Source: Chrysogorgia sp. JL179-B06 (Eukaryota; Cnidaria; Anthozoa; Scleralcyonacea; Chrysogorgiidae). From it: a stretch of DNA of 64,000 bases. Position 1 is the first letter of the stretch. Every line of letters begins with the position of its first letter. Position numbers and translations under genes: made by a program. The notes under the pieces were generated by a model that saw only the letters and a list, made by a program, of their open reading frames with translations, had not been told where the DNA came from and did no database searches. The DNA lies in NCBI GenBank assembly GCA_035772405.1, contig JAYKKM010000005.1:1221501-1285500 (forward strand), written 5' to 3'. Shown one piece after another: positions 11,501-23,267 of this stretch.

Positions 11501-12121
11501 TTAAGTTACTAGGAGTTTACTTCAATACTGACCCTAATAATTGGGATCGGCAGTTTGATAATGTTATGAGTAAAGCAGCTAAACGTATGTATATTTTACG
11601 CGTTTGTAAAAAGTACGGTTACCCTGTAGAGTCGTTAGACTATCTTTTTAAAAGTCTTATTTTGTCTCTTTTCCAGTATGCGTTACCTGTGTGGGGTTCG
11701 GCTAGTTATAATAAGTATCTTTTTAAAATTGATAAACTACAGCGTAGGGCAGTTAAGTTCGGTTATCTCATTAATGTTACACCTGTTTCGGAGCTTATTG
11801 TGTTATCTGATATGAAAATATGGAATAGAATGATCAGCGATAGTAGCAGTCCGCTTGCAAATCTTCTTCCACCTGTGAGATCTAGGGTACTTAGGAAGAG
11901 AGCGCATTCTTATATTTTACCCCATGTAAGAACAGAACGTTTTAAGAGGATTTTTTTGAACCGTTGCCTTTTTAACTTCTTATGAATAGACTATTTTGTA
12001 TTTGATTATTGTATTATGTATCTTTCTATTGTATTTCTATTGTATATTTATATATCATTGTAATTCCATGACGTGTGTTTTTGGAAACAATAAAGAGCAT
12101 TATTATTATTATTATTATTAT
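8560..12121 (+). pseudogene. Jockey/CR1-type LINE ORF2, interrupted and frameshifted
   Basis: A 5'-truncated LINE starts near the end of the endonuclease domain (TDHKSVI at about 8680). The linker runs to 9215, where an inverted-repeat element is inserted. The frame resumes at 10539 and enters the reverse transcriptase: LRPISLTDI, then FDFSKAFDSVNH (first catalytic Asp, about 11036), RGVPQGTILGP (about 11203) and KYADDLTLS (YADD, about 11300), followed by the thumb domain to a stop near 11985. A single-base lesion near 10955-10963 breaks the frame between NTT and ALLKRQ. The 3' end carries AATAAA (about 12090) and an (ATT)n tail at 12099-12121. The clade within the Jockey group is uncertain. 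Confidence 0.88.
9216..10538. mobile_element. 1.3-kb inverted-repeat element inserted in the LINE
   Basis: The ends are inverted repeats of about 50 bp: the left includes GCGCCAGCGATACATCAGCG, and the right complement includes GCGCCAGCGATTCATAAGCG. The element is flanked by ATACT at 9211-9215 and 10539-10543. Removing it with one ATACT rejoins the LINE reading frame exactly (FRDINT to NYVTP). An 82-codon open frame at 9832-10080 is not recognised. The 5-bp duplication does not settle the superfamily. Confidence 0.8.
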
Positions 12122-13243
12122 ATGGGTGTCATCCATTTGCCTGAGGGAATCCGTATTTTCTCTCCATCTCGTAGATGAGTGACATCATTTCCTGCTCAGT
12201 TTTTGGAAGATGCAAAACTTTTGGTCCAACTTTCAGTACATTGCTCTGAAGAAGAGGACTTGCTGATTCGTTCTATATTGGTCATGTGCTACCCTATATC
12301 CGCTTATAGCGACCATGATGTTCCATATGCAACCATTAATGTACGGGTATCGCGCTTTGCACCTAGACTCAAGTTTTTAAGAAATGAGAAGCACTTTTGT
12401 GAGAAAGCCTTCACCGAGGATTTTTCTTCCTTGCCCTTTGAGATTCTCTTTGCCATTGATGATCCTGAAGATCAAGTGGATGCTATGAATGGCCTCATTA
12501 AGGACTGTCTCGATAGGCATGCGCCACTCAAACGTATACGAAGCTTACGAGACCACCAGCTCCCTGGATGAACGAACCTGTCATCCGTTCTCTCCAGGAG
12601 AAGATCCGAGCGGTTTAAGGCCCATAAAGATTCACACTGCCTGCCATGTCGCCTGGAAAATCTTCCATGAAACCCGCAACCAACTTAAGAGGGTCATTGC
12701 AAAGGCTATCGTCTAAAAGACCTAAGGACGTGTGGAAAGTTATTCACCGAGCATTACATCCTAGCCCTCGACCTCTACGTGCTGATCCAGACGAGTTAAA
12801 TAGACGCGAGTCTACTGCCGAGCGCGTGACCGCAGCCCCACCTCAGGTAAAGGAAGATCTTTACCTACAAATTGAGTCACAAATTGGTCAGCCCGCAGCG
12901 CTGTGAGATGAGGAACGTTTTCTGAGTTGTTACCTTAGTACAATTCGTAATATTCCTGACTGAACTAGTCTTTTTCTGAGTCATCTAAAACTGAAATGAA
13001 ATCTTTGGCGGAGAGTAGGCTTCTGTACGAGTCTGTCTAATGACATCCGTAATTTAGTTGTAGTTTGGAAATAATTTTAGTATAATCAGAATCAATTTGT
13101 AATTTATTGTATTTTATTATCATATGTATTTATTTATTCATTTATATAGCTTTAACTATGATTGCGGACGAAGACCCAATGTAATTTTTGGATATGTCGT
13201 ATTAAACCATTATTATTATTATTATTATTATTACTATTATTAT
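12122..13243 (+). mobile_element. Second LINE fragment, RT deleted, with (ATT)n tail
   Basis: 12180-12910 encodes, with frameshifts, the endonuclease C-terminus and linker of another LINE (DHDVPYATINVRVSRFAPR, then RPPAPWM and a KRPKDVW segment). The reverse transcriptase is missing. The 3' untranslated region ends at 13205-13243 in an (ATT)n tail. The element begins directly after the (ATT)n tail of the preceding LINE. Confidence 0.78.
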
Positions 13244-14300
13244 TGTCCATTCTTCAAGCTGCCGATCTTTTAGATGAGTTGACATAAAAAGTGGCGGATT
13301 AAGCAAGTGCGGGCCCTGTGGTACTTAGAAAAGCGGGGCCTTGCTCCTAATCTCAAACATAATATTTTTTAAAAAAGCAGATTTTTACATACATATATTA
13401 ATGAGTAAATTGTGCACATGTCTTCATAACATTATATAATGGCCTAGTAAAACTTTCCTTTATTTGTTTTCCTTCTCTTTTCTTCCAAGGCGCGGAGCCC
13501 GTGGCACAGGCCCACTGTGCCCACTGGTTAATCCGCTACTGGACATGAATCTAAGAAGGATCTTGCCCTGGATTACTACTATAGTGTATGCGGCGATCTC
13601 TAACGGGTCGTACAGCCTATTGGTCACTGACAAAACACCACGTCTCGTAAATGGCTTGTCTCCAATGGTCACTTTGAAGTTAAACGTATCCGTTTCTAAA
13701 TCCCAGCATACGCCCAATGACCGTTGGACCGGAGTGGTATCTTGGTTCATGTCGAGATCGCGAAGGTCGGAAGCTCGATCTTCACTGCTATTGGCTTTAC
13801 CAATTGTCGCCAATTGCTTGGATCAGGGCTTAGGTTCTTTTAATCAGCAGATGTGTCATCGGTTATCTCAGTAGTTGTCTTGTAGCGAAATTAAGGCGCG
13901 TATCTCTGCCATTTGCTTTGAATATCACCGGGCAGTTTATGGAGAATCGGTTTCAAGTAGAAAGTCCTTGAAGACTTCCATCTTTTTTGGCACACTCCAG
14001 CTCTAGAAGCAGGTCTCCTAATTCCTGTAATTTATTATAATCTTTGTTGCCATTTTTTGGAAAGTCTGTCAGCTTGTTTAGATATTCTTTCGTTAGAACA
14101 GCGTTGGAACCATTTCCCCTCAATTTCTTCCACACCTCGGCCATTCAGCTGGATTTGCAATGTAGTCATTGCGTAGTCGTTGAACAAGCTTTTATGAATT
14201 CTTGGTAGTAACAAAAAAAAAAGGATTGTTTTCACATGGTCGATATTCGGAAATAATTCGGTCTCTTGCATATTGGCTGCCAATTCGAAACAATGTCATG
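13244..14300 (-). pseudogene. BEL/Pao retrotransposon fragments (minus strand)
   Basis: Read on the minus strand from 14300 down, the first part resembles the BEL/Pao gag-like DUF1759 region (LQELGDLLLELECAK at about 14040-13985). After an internal deletion it passes to the segment linking reverse transcriptase and RNase H (QRSLGVCWDLETD and FTRRGVLSVTNRLYDP, about 13735-13600). The hAT MITE at 13289 interrupts it. Stops and deletions show a dead copy. A plus-strand relic of the same superfamily lies at 17.8-21.7 kb. Confidence 0.8.
13289..13541. mobile_element. Small hAT MITE (253 bp)
   Basis: The right end is the complement of CAGTAGCGGATTAA and the left end is AAGTGGCGGATTAA. It is flanked by the 8-bp direct repeats GACATAAA (13281-13288) and GACATGAA (13542-13549), which differ by one base. 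It sits inside a minus-strand BEL/Pao fragment. Confidence 0.82.
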
Positions 14301-14714
14301 GTGACTAGGTGGTCTCTGGATCTGAAATAGCCCTGTATTGTTTTCCAGTGAACAACCAATGCGCAAATCAAACACGGCGAGTACTCTTATAATAAACGTA
14401 AGTTCTGGCTGTGAACCACTGAAAAGCGGTTTGAAGGCTCACCCAGATAAGCCAATGATCCTAACCTTCCACACCGTGGTTGGTTTGCGTGATTGGAGAC
14501 AACAATTCGGCCACTACCTCTGTGAAGGTGAAAATTGCCTGCTTGCACACAAGTCACGTAATCTAACTTTACACAATAGAAAAGCACAATACAACGTCAA
14601 TTTAGTGATAACAATGTTACTTTTTAGTTACTTTTGTGCTAACAATGCATGTATACCAGAACTAGATCGTATTTTCGCAGATATACATATAGTTTGGTTA
14701 CTTTTGTGATAACA
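14301..14714. other. Unassigned, probably BEL/Pao flank
   Basis: No recognisable protein. The 123-codon open frame at 14338-14709 shows no family motif and could be chance. GATAACAATG repeats at 14608 and 14708. Confidence 0.25.
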
Positions 14715-14824
14715 ATGCTACTATTTACAACATGAGCGGAAGTGTTGCATCGGATATACAAGCTCGAGGCGCGAGATATTGTATATCCGATACAACACGG
14801 CGCGAATGTTATAAATAGCATGTG
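14715..14824. repeat. Foldback sequence with nested arms
   Basis: The inner arms at 14742-14761 and 14779-14798 are 20 bp with one mismatch (GTGTTGCATCGGATATACAA), around a 17-base loop. Outer arms (ATGCTACTATTTACAACAT against ATGCTATTTATAACATTCG) extend the foldback to about 110 bp. It may be the terminus pair of a minimal MITE. Confidence 0.65.
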
Positions 14825-15184
14825 ATACGAATGCATGTAAACGTTCATGTTTAGCGATAATATTGAAGATTCAATCATTTTGGCCGAGAAAATCGAAGGA
14901 AAATGTTGTGGTAATTTATGGATACAACCACTAGTGCATGGTTGCATGTTGTGGTAGTTACAAGCTCCGTCATGCCACTTATTTCCTCAACCACGTACCC
15001 AGGCTTTTCACATGTGATTTCCTTTGTCTTTTCTTCGTGAATTATTAATGAGTATTATATTATGAAATACATTATATAAGTTATAATATATATTAAAGTG
15101 CCTATGCAACGAAATTTTCAAGTTGGAGAAAAGGGGTTGTAACTATAGGGTTTTACTAAAGAAATGGTCGGGATCTTAGTTAGG

Positions 15185-15300
15185 TGTCCGCTTAATAGGG
15201 GTGTCCGCTAAATAGAGGTGTCCGCTAAATAGAGGTGTCCGCTAAATAGAGGTGTCCGCTTAATAGGGGTGTCCGCTTAATAGAGTGTCCGTTAAGGGAG
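15185..15300. repeat. Tandem repeat, 17-bp unit
   Basis: About six copies of GTGTCCGCTAAATAGAG or its TTAATAGGG variant, immediately upstream of the duplicated transporter flank. No coding potential. Confidence 0.85.
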
Positions 15301-15307
15301 GTTCGAC

Positions 15308-15451
15308 TGTAACTAATTATAACTTATGTACACTGATTAGCATATTTTTTATACTTCAATGCTTTTTAGCAAAGGCAGGACATTTACTAATTTCAGAATG
15401 CTCTCGAATACCGTTGTTGTAACAAGTGGAAGGCCAAGCAGTTAATTCGCC
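15308..15451 (+). other. Duplicated 5' flank of transporter copy 2
   Basis: Homologous to 547-776 but shorter. It shares TTAGCATATTTTTTATACTT-type sequence and the block AGGCCAAGCAGTTAATTCGCC just before the ATG. This shows that the duplication took in upstream DNA as well as the coding region. Confidence 0.6.
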
Positions 15452-16894
15452 ATGGATTCAATCAAATCTACAGACATTAAATATGAAAGGCTCGAAAGCC
15501 AAGATGGCAAGGAGGAGGGCAAGGAAGCTGAATATCATCAGAGCGTGGTCACAATCGACGATATTCTTGACGAGATTGGCTTGGGATTTTTTCATATTAT
15601 GCTATTTCTCTTACTTGGCTGCTTATTCTTGCTGGTTTCGTTGGAAATTTCAGTGTTGTCTATCATCTCTCCAGTGCTCAAATCCGAATGGAAACTCTCA
15701 ATGTGGCACGAAGCACTGATACCAGTCATAACAACATGCGGTATGACCGTCGGAGCTTTATGCTGGGGAAGGATCAGTGACAAGTATGGCAGAAAACCAG
15801 CCCTTGTCGGAAGCACATCTTTCATACTTGGCTTTGGTTTCGCGAGTTCTTTTGCTTTGAATTACTATTGGATTTTAGCGTTCCTATTTTTCACGGGAAT
15901 TGGTCTTGCATTAGAAACGCAAGTTATAACAATGATCGAAGAATTTTTCCCCAGAGAAAACAGAACAAAATTTTCGCTCTCAACCTGTGTGTTTTGGACC
16001 GTGGGGTTTTTGATATCAGCAATTGCTAATACACAGCAAAGCTTCGTGGGATATCGTGGATTACTATTTTTGGTGTGTATTCCAGCAGCCATGTTTCTCG
16101 CTGGAATAGCATTAGTGCCAGAGTCGCCACGATTTTGCCTTGCATCCGGGAATGACGAGAAAGCTATGCAGATTTTACAGCGAATCGCTCCAGCCAATAA
16201 AGTCTCAATGTTTCGTAAATGGCAACTCATGTACAAGAGTGTGCAGGACATGACTAATGCGAAAAGAGGAAACGTCTTAGAATTATTTCGTCACGACCAA
16301 GGGAGTACAACTTATTTTCTTTGGCTTGTTTGGTTTTTCTCTCTCATAAGTTATTACTTCACAGCATTCTCAGCAACAGAACTAATTGCCACCGACAATA
16401 AGATTACCTTCGTATCCAAGCAGAAAGATGTGGCGAATAAGAATTACTATGGCAATTATACAACGCTGGCGTGGATGAGTTTGCCTGAAATATGTTTAAT
16501 CCTATTGACTACGCTCGCAAGTCATTTCATTAGGGATAAAACCTTAATTGTTTTTGATACTTTGGTAGCTATTACATTGCAAATAATTGTACTGATCATT
16601 GGATTCAAACATAAGACTGTGGTACTGGTACTTATAACACTGTCAAGAGGTATCCTGTTGTGCCAGACAACATTAATATATATATACACCAATGAAGTGT
16701 ATCCAACTTCAAGAAGAGGGATAGGTATGGGAATCGCCTACTCCATAAGCCGAATAGGAATGATCATCGGGCCATTTGTCGCTCAAACACTGAGCATCCT
16801 TCACGGCACAATACTCAATTGTATTTCATTGTTGTTATCCTTAATGGCGACTCTATGTTTGCCGTCACATAACATAATTCAAACGTTGGAATAG
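15452..16894 (+). CDS. SV2/SVOP-like major facilitator transporter, copy 2
   Basis: A 480-residue intronless paralogue of 777-2267, near-identical from about residue 27 on. The MFS signature GRISDKYGRKP is at residues 106-116, PESPRF follows mid-protein, and EVYPTSRRGIGMG is near the end. Relative to copy 1 the N-terminal tail is shortened and rearranged in frame. One codon is inserted at QLMYKS (copy 1 QLYKN) and one at ATELIATD (copy 1 ATEVATD). All indels keep frame and most changes are conservative, which suggests selection on both copies. Similarity ends about 10 bp past the stop. The substrate is unknown. Confidence 0.9.
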   Translation: MDSIKSTDIKYERLESQDGKEEGKEAEYHQSVVTIDDILDEIGLGFFHIMLFLLLGCLFLLVSLEISVLSIISPVLKSEWKLSMWHEALIPVITTCGMTVGALCWGRISDKYGRKPALVGSTSFILGFGFASSFALNYYWILAFLFFTGIGLALETQVITMIEEFFPRENRTKFSLSTCVFWTVGFLISAIANTQQSFVGYRGLLFLVCIPAAMFLAGIALVPESPRFCLASGNDEKAMQILQRIAPANKVSMFRKWQLMYKSVQDMTNAKRGNVLELFRHDQGSTTYFLWLVWFFSLISYYFTAFSATELIATDNKITFVSKQKDVANKNYYGNYTTLAWMSLPEICLILLTTLASHFIRDKTLIVFDTLVAITLQIIVLIIGFKHKTVVLVLITLSRGILLCQTTLIYIYTNEVYPTSRRGIGMGIAYSISRIGMIIGPFVAQTLSILHGTILNCISLLLSLMATLCLPSHNIIQTLE

Positions 16895-16904
16895 AACAAA
16901 CAAC

Positions 16905-17817
16905 TTTTCCCATTCGGTATAAGCGTCTGCGCATCGGAGGTCAAAAGCTTGTTCTAGTCACGTGGATTTTTAATCAAATTAAAATAATTAATTCAGGCAA
17001 TGTGGCGTGATTATAGCATGATTACTAGGGTAATCAAAGATTATGTAAGTGCGTTCGACGCATGTGGACCAGCAAATGGTGAATGAAGATTGGTTTATAA
17101 ACATAAAATTATGCTGCAACGAATTATGAAAATAAATAAAGCTAATAAATATATTACAGCGTCTTAATTCAAGGAACACTATAACCTCAATGTTTTTGAC
17201 AACGGTGACATCCCGCATGATTTCCGCATGTTATTTTTGAAGGGTATTCCCGTTCATTTGTTCGGTTTGAAATGTGACCGCTCGACAGATTTGGCAAAAG
17301 TGTCGTTTCGAGTAAATGTTGTTCTTAACACTAAAACTGCCCCCGTTTGTCTCGTTTGCTTATGACCTGTGCTGCGCCACTGAATTCAGTTTTGTCTATT
17401 CATCAAATGCACACCATGTGGTTGACAGCTAATTTGGAATCCGTAGATCGTGACTGATATCAGTACTGTTCCGCCCGCACGTTAATTACGTACATTTATT
17501 TTGACTGAATTAATATAATGTGTATGTGTTGATTGATTTATGTTTATTGTCCTAATTCATTTAATTGCTAGTTTGCGAGGCGAGCCTTTAGGGTTCGGTC
17601 TCGGTTGTGTGTTTTACTTGTCAACGTTTGTTAAGTTTAGCCAATAGCTATCTTTGAATACTGCGTGATCGTGAAAAAGTTGTTGCTCGAGGCTTAATGG
17701 TCAAGTACTGTATTCTTTCTCTGTGCGTATCGTAAAATAAAATAAAAGTAATCGAAATTCCAAAATGTCTCGCGTATGGATTTGATGAACGTTTACCGTA
17801 CACCGTAACTAAACGAG
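16905..17817. other. Unassigned; may include a BEL/Pao 5' flank
   Basis: No gene recognised. AATAAATAAAG at about 17131 could serve copy 2 as a distant polyadenylation signal. The stretch just before the gag-like frame at 17818 would be the expected place for an LTR, but I could not find a matching second copy downstream. Confidence 0.25.
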
Positions 17818-20390
17818 ATGTTACATTGGTCCTTATTCGAACCAGATTTTGAATCTTCGATAAATATAGTCCCCATAAAAGAAGAGAAATATCTCTCAAT
17901 TTCGAACGCTTCAAACGACGAAGAACAAGGCCCTTTGGCAATTACGAGTGAGACCGGCACAAAACCTGAAAACACGCATGATGCGGAGGAAGAGGTTATC
18001 GTGGATGAAGAAAAGAATACCACTTCCCACCAACGCGCGCAAGTCCAAGGCATCAAAGGAGTCAGATCTCACGAAAAATCCAGTATTACCCGCTCTATAA
18101 CGAAGCTAACGAAGCTTATGCGAGAACGGGGGAGTCGAACGCAGATCAGAACTCTTCTCACGAAAATAGAAAGTCTGGTTCAAAGTGCGGATTTGTGCAA
18201 TCGTAAGCTTTTTCCAGAAAAGGAACACGAATCTATCGAGAATTAAGTGGTTTGCGGAGGTAGCTGAGAAAGTCGACGAGAAGCAGTGACAAAGGCATAC
18301 GCGCATCTCGAAGAACGCGACGAGGAACCCCCCTCCGTCTCAAGTTCAGTCTCGCACGCGAAATCAACCGCATCATCCACACATTGAAGTTATCAGAACG
18401 AGTAACCGAAGCCCGACGAAAGGCACAAATTGCGCATCTGAAAGCGAAACAAGTGGAGAAGAATCGATTCGGCGAAAAGAACATGAGCGCATTGAACAAG
18501 AACGTCGCGAAGAGATAGAACGAGCCTCACGCGAACACGAACGTTTCTCGAAGGAAGAAGCGGAAAGGCGTCGTATATATACAAGAAGCGAAGTATTTAG
18601 CTGCGCAAGCTGAGTTGGAAGCGAAGTTGATCGCCATGGAAGCAGAAATAAACGGCTCGGGTTCGAAGGATTTAAAAGAAAGACTTTGCGACTTCATTAG
18701 TGAAGATTGCCCGGGGCAAGGTGACAATGGAAGACACTCGAAAGCCGGAAAGGGTCTAATCGGTCACGAGAGACAGGAAATTTCCCGTGTTCGAGAAGAA
18801 TTCGACACAAGGCGAAATCCACCGCTTCGTGGATTGCCGATCTTCCGTCGCCGACAAAACCACACTTGTCTGCTGAAGCCGTCGATGAACCCAAGACTTC
18901 GCTACATATCGTAACTCCGTCCCGAAACTTACGCTCTCCAAGTTCGACGGCGACCCATTGAAGTGGACAGACTGGGTTGGCATGTTTTACGCCATCGTTC
19001 ACCGGTCAGAGATGACATTATTCGAAAAAATGACGCACCTTCAGCAGAACGTTGTCGGAAAGGCAAAATCCGTGATTGCTGGATTTCGATACAACGGGAA
19101 TCTCTATACAATCAAACGCTGAAGAGTTTAGAGAGTCGTTTCGGAAAACCACACATTGTGGTTCAAGCCCATCTGGACAAGCTCGCGAAACTATCACCAG
19201 TTGTCGAGAACGATGCCAGTAGCGTTTCTGCATTTGCCACAGCAATAAACAATATTGTTTGGACCTTTCGAGATCTCGGTTACCTGGACGATTTGAAAGC
19301 TTCGAGTAATGCCCGGTCCGCCGTGGAGAAATTACCATCGCCTATGATTTTGAAGTGGAATGAACACTTGATACGTGGCGCCGTCTCACGCCCTACACTC
19401 GTTACTTTCGGAGATTGGCTGCAAGAACAAGTAGAAGCGCACGAACTTATATTGCCCGCAAAATTAAAGACGCCTGAAAAGGAGATGATAGACGACGAAA
19501 AAGAAACGAACCTCCAGCCAACTCCTTTGCAGCTCACGACGGCGAAAGACGTCCTGATCCTTGTCCATTTGCAGACGGCAGTCACGCAGTTTCCGCTTGC
19601 CCGAAGTTTGCGTCTATGACTCCCGATGATCGAGCCGAAACAGTGAAAGAAGCTAAACTTTGCTTCCGTTGCCTGGAGATTGGACATCGTTCACGAGAAT
19701 GCACGCCAGTCGTCCAAATCTTGTGGCGTCGACGACTGTGAAAAGAAGCATCACCAGCTGCTCCACCTCGCGAAACGAGTTTACAACACTCGAGGTCCAG
19801 ACCAACATACCAAATCCTCGCATAGCCACCTCCAGTCTGAAGTTCTTCTTCAAGTGGTTCCCGTTACCCTTCACGGGCCGGCCAAAAACGTGAAAACCCA
19901 CGCAATGCTGGACTTGGGGAGCACCTGCTCTCTAATTCAGAACAGTATCGCCGACAAACTAGGTCTGGATGGTACCGCCGAAAAGATGACGTTGAACGGT
20001 ATTAAAAACGTAGTTCAATCGTTTCGAAAAAGGTCAGCTTTGGTATCAGTTCCTCTCATAATCCTGCCGAACGTTGGTCAGTCGACCCAACACAAAGATC
20101 GATATGTCAAAGGAAAAGAGGCGATATGGCCACATCTAGCTGATCTTCCCTTACCAGCCATCGACGTGAATCGAGTCACGGTCCTCCTGGGAGAAGACGT
20201 ATTCGACCTAATCGTTCCTTTGGAAATACGCACTGCAGGGCCAAAAGGAACACCTCGAGCAGTGCGAACCGCCCTCGGCTGGACAGCGGTGGTACATTTG
20301 GCTGCCAAAGGTGTTGGAGGGTCGAACCGTACCGATGACTCACAGAGATATGCCGTTCATCGCCAACGCGCTTTCCATTAATACTCTCGA
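17818..20390 (+). pseudogene. BEL/Pao retrotransposon gag-protease relic
   Basis: Successive broken frames encode a gag-like polyprotein: a charged N-terminal region with coiled-coil character (17.8-18.7 kb), the DUF1759 region (18.94-19.45 kb), a CCHC-like knuckle (CFRCLEIGHRSREC, 19660-19700) and a DUF1758 retropepsin-type protease with the catalytic DLGSTCS motif at about 19912. Frame changes near 18245, 19105 and 19620, together with stops in the charged region, show that it is inactive. The reverse transcriptase is absent; a further fragment appears at 21355-21690. Confidence 0.85.
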
Positions 20391-20625
20391 ACAATACCTA
20401 TTGAAATACTCAGTCTTTTATCAAGCTAATTTTAACGCGATTTTGTTGAAATAGCTGCTATACAACAATAAGTGATGACTCACAGAGATGCCGTCCATCG
20501 GCATCGCCAACGCGCTTTCCGTGATATATATTCCGCTTTCCGTTTATGTGTGTAGCGAACTGACTTTATGCGTGTAGCGAACTGACTTTATGTGTGTGGC
20601 GAACTGACTCTATAGGTTGTAGCGA
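20334..20625. repeat. Direct repeats at the end of the BEL/Pao relic
   Basis: GATGACTCACAGAGAT and the following CGCCAACGCGCTTTCC occur at 20334-20377 and again at 20474-20519. They are followed by three tandem 22-bp copies containing GTAGCGAACTGACTTTAT at about 20550-20615. Confidence 0.75.
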
Positions 20626-21354
20626 AACCGACCGGTTACCTCCGTTCCAAACGTCACGGGGTATTTAGTTGCAAAAATTTCAGCAGTTCACCTTTTCGTT
20701 CACTGTCTGTTCATTTTATTTTTAAACGCGTGTTCGGACTAGTTCGTTGGTATATATAGTTCGGCATTTATATGCTTAGTTCCAAATCTAAAACTGATCA
20801 CCGAGAAAAGAACGACTCAATGCGGAACTTCTAATCGTCTGAAAGTATACTGAAACCGACTTTGACTTTGAACCTTGGTGGTGCCTGCATTTGCCACAAA
20901 CTATATACAACTCCAAACCATATCCCAAACGCCGACTGTGTCTTTAACGCAAAATCTTTGAAGGAGATTTTAGCCCACGCGAAAACTATTCGGCCTTCAT
21001 TCATAATAATCACAAACAAATAAAAAATCCGCTGTTTACATAGCACTCTACTTTTTACACCGAGAGTAATATTTGATTTTGGACGGTGTCAGTGACGAAA
21101 ACTTAAACTAATAAGTAATCTCTGTTGTTCATTTTCATTATCGAATGATCAGTTCGTTTTTGAAAAGAAACGCTTCTCCTTCGGATAAAACTTGTCAGGT
21201 TAAGCCTGTCATTGACACCCGCGCGTTACTGAATAGTCGGACAAGGTCGGAACCCGAAGTTTTTATATAGTTGACCATAGTTTTTCTCATGCGGTTGGTT
21301 TTGTCGACCGCAACCTCACCGCAAATTGACCGCTAATCCACCGCAACCTCGCCG
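20626..21354. other. Unassigned
   Basis: It lies where the BEL/Pao reverse transcriptase would be expected, but no RT motif is legible in any frame. A 71-codon minus-strand frame (20831-21046) shows no family signature. Confidence 0.25.
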
Positions 21355-21690
21355 TTAAACTAGGCAGTACTGTAGCTAATCGTGTAGCTGAGATCCAGGA
21401 CTCGACCGCTCCTTCGCAATGGCGTCATGTCGCTGGTCGTCTCAACGTAGCGGATGACGGTAGCCGTGGACTGCACGCAGCTGAGCTCCTACCTTATCCA
21501 GCATGAAGAATTCTGGCCAGTGCAAGCTAAAACCAAAGTGGACGAAACCGACGTTTCAGAAATGGTAAACTCGGCTGATTGTACTGGTGCAACTCACGAG
21601 ACTCCAGACGTTTTCCTTGATCCCGCTCGTTTCTCGTCCTGGAATAAGCTGTTGCGCACGACAAGTTGGATTTTATTTATTTATTTATAA
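21355..21690 (+). pseudogene. BEL/Pao RNase H-to-integrase linker fragment
   Basis: The segment encodes VANRVAEIQDSTAPSQWRHV and NVADDGSRG, which match the region after RNase H in BEL/Pao polyproteins, and then continues to SWNKLLRTTSW near 21665. Two frames are used. It is cut at 21690 by a minus-strand LINE insertion. Confidence 0.78.
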
Positions 21691-22140
21691 AAGTTCTTTA
21701 AAACAGGGAGCCCACTCACTAGAGTGATTTTTAGTGAGACCCTGGAACAAATAATTAAAAATATTGTTACAATGTTGAAACATTAAAAGATTATCTACAA
21801 TAGCTTAAAATAAATAAAATAACTAAAATAACTAAAAAGCTGACATTACAGTATTACTTATCACTCGTTTAAAATTATTAAAAGTCAAATTACGAATATT
21901 ATCTGGTAAATTATTCCAATCATCGATACAGTAAGATACGAAACGATTTTGTCCCCAAGTATGTTTGGATAGAGGCTTACATAAGTTGTTTTTAAAACGT
22001 GTATCATAATTATGAATATCTTTGTGAGATAAACGGTTAAAATTCCAATCTAAAAGTCCATTTATTCCCTTATAAGTAAAAATTAGACGATGTATTCGCC
22101 GTCTCTCAGACATCTTCTTCCAATGAAGTTCCTCAAGAGT
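21691..22140 (-). mobile_element. 5'-truncated LINE, C-terminal end (minus strand)
   Basis: The minus-strand open frame at 22113-21832 gives a LINE C-terminus (HNYDTRFKNNL, WGQNRFVSYCIDDWNNLPDN). The 3' tail lies at 21671-21690 as (AAAT)n on the minus strand. Only the last few hundred bases of the element are present. Confidence 0.78.
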
Positions 22141-22692
22141 TGAAGTTGCAAAACATTTTCCTTAACAATTTTTCCAGGGGGTGCAATTATTCACCACCCC
22201 CTGGAATTTTGAATAGTAAAATTTAAAATTCATTAAATGAACCAAATTTTCATGAATAAAGCAATTTTGAATAAGCCCTGCACTGTTTCGATTGCTATAT
22301 GCCAGAGCTCATCAGCATGCCTAGGAAAGCTGAATATACAAATGGCTGTTAATTTCTGTGTATTTGTATTGTGATCAATATAAAGTGAGTTAGTACCATA
22401 CTATAAAACATGAATCATTGCAAAGCTAGAACAAGAGAATGGTTATTAGGTTTTTGAATTACATATTGGATAAAACTCTTAGTAATTACATGGATAGAGG
22501 TTCATTTGTGATCGACTGTTTGAACATTAATCACTTAGTTTTGGGTCTGGGATACCACATATTACATTGGATTAAAGTAAAACTCTTCTAAAAGAAAATT
22601 ATTATGCACAAAGCTACAGTAAATATTTGTAGGAATATATTTGCAGTGTAATTCATGAAGAAATCACAAAATAAAAAAAGCTATGAATATGT
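22141..22692. other. Unassigned AT-rich DNA with a short hairpin
   Basis: CCAGGGGGTG and CACCACCCCCTGG form a hairpin at about 22175-22202. No coding sequence or known element is recognised. Confidence 0.3.
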
Positions 22693-23267
22693 GCAGTGTA
22701 CTCCTGTTTAGTACTAATTATAAAATAAGTCGTGTCTTACGCACGCTGTGATTGGTCAGTTACCGTGTTTATATCAGGCTTTAGTATAAATTGACAAGTT
22801 TATATCACAAATCCTCAATTTTGATTGGCTATCGCAAGAGTTACTATCCGCTGATATAAACCTCTGGGGAAAACGTCGCCTGATTTCGAAAGAATATTTA
22901 CTTTTTTCCATGAAAAATGCGAAATAAAAGTTATTTCTTGGGTTAGAAAGTTGTAAATTTATACTAAAACAATTAGACAACTCGCCCTTGTTTTCTATGA
23001 GCGATAGTCAACTCGGCTCCGCCTCGTTCACTATCTGCTCTTAGTAGAAACTGACCATGGTCTATTACAAATGCTGCATTCTGATTGGCTACTCAACCGT
23101 TGTCTATTCGTGATAGACAACGTTTGGGAAACGCGCTCAAAACAATGGCAGAAAACTCTCGCTTTGGGGAGGTTTCACGTGAGTTTTTGGATAATTTTTT
23201 TGAGAATGCATGATTTGTAATAGTCCACTAATTTGTTTCTACTAAAACAATTAGACAACTCGTCCTC

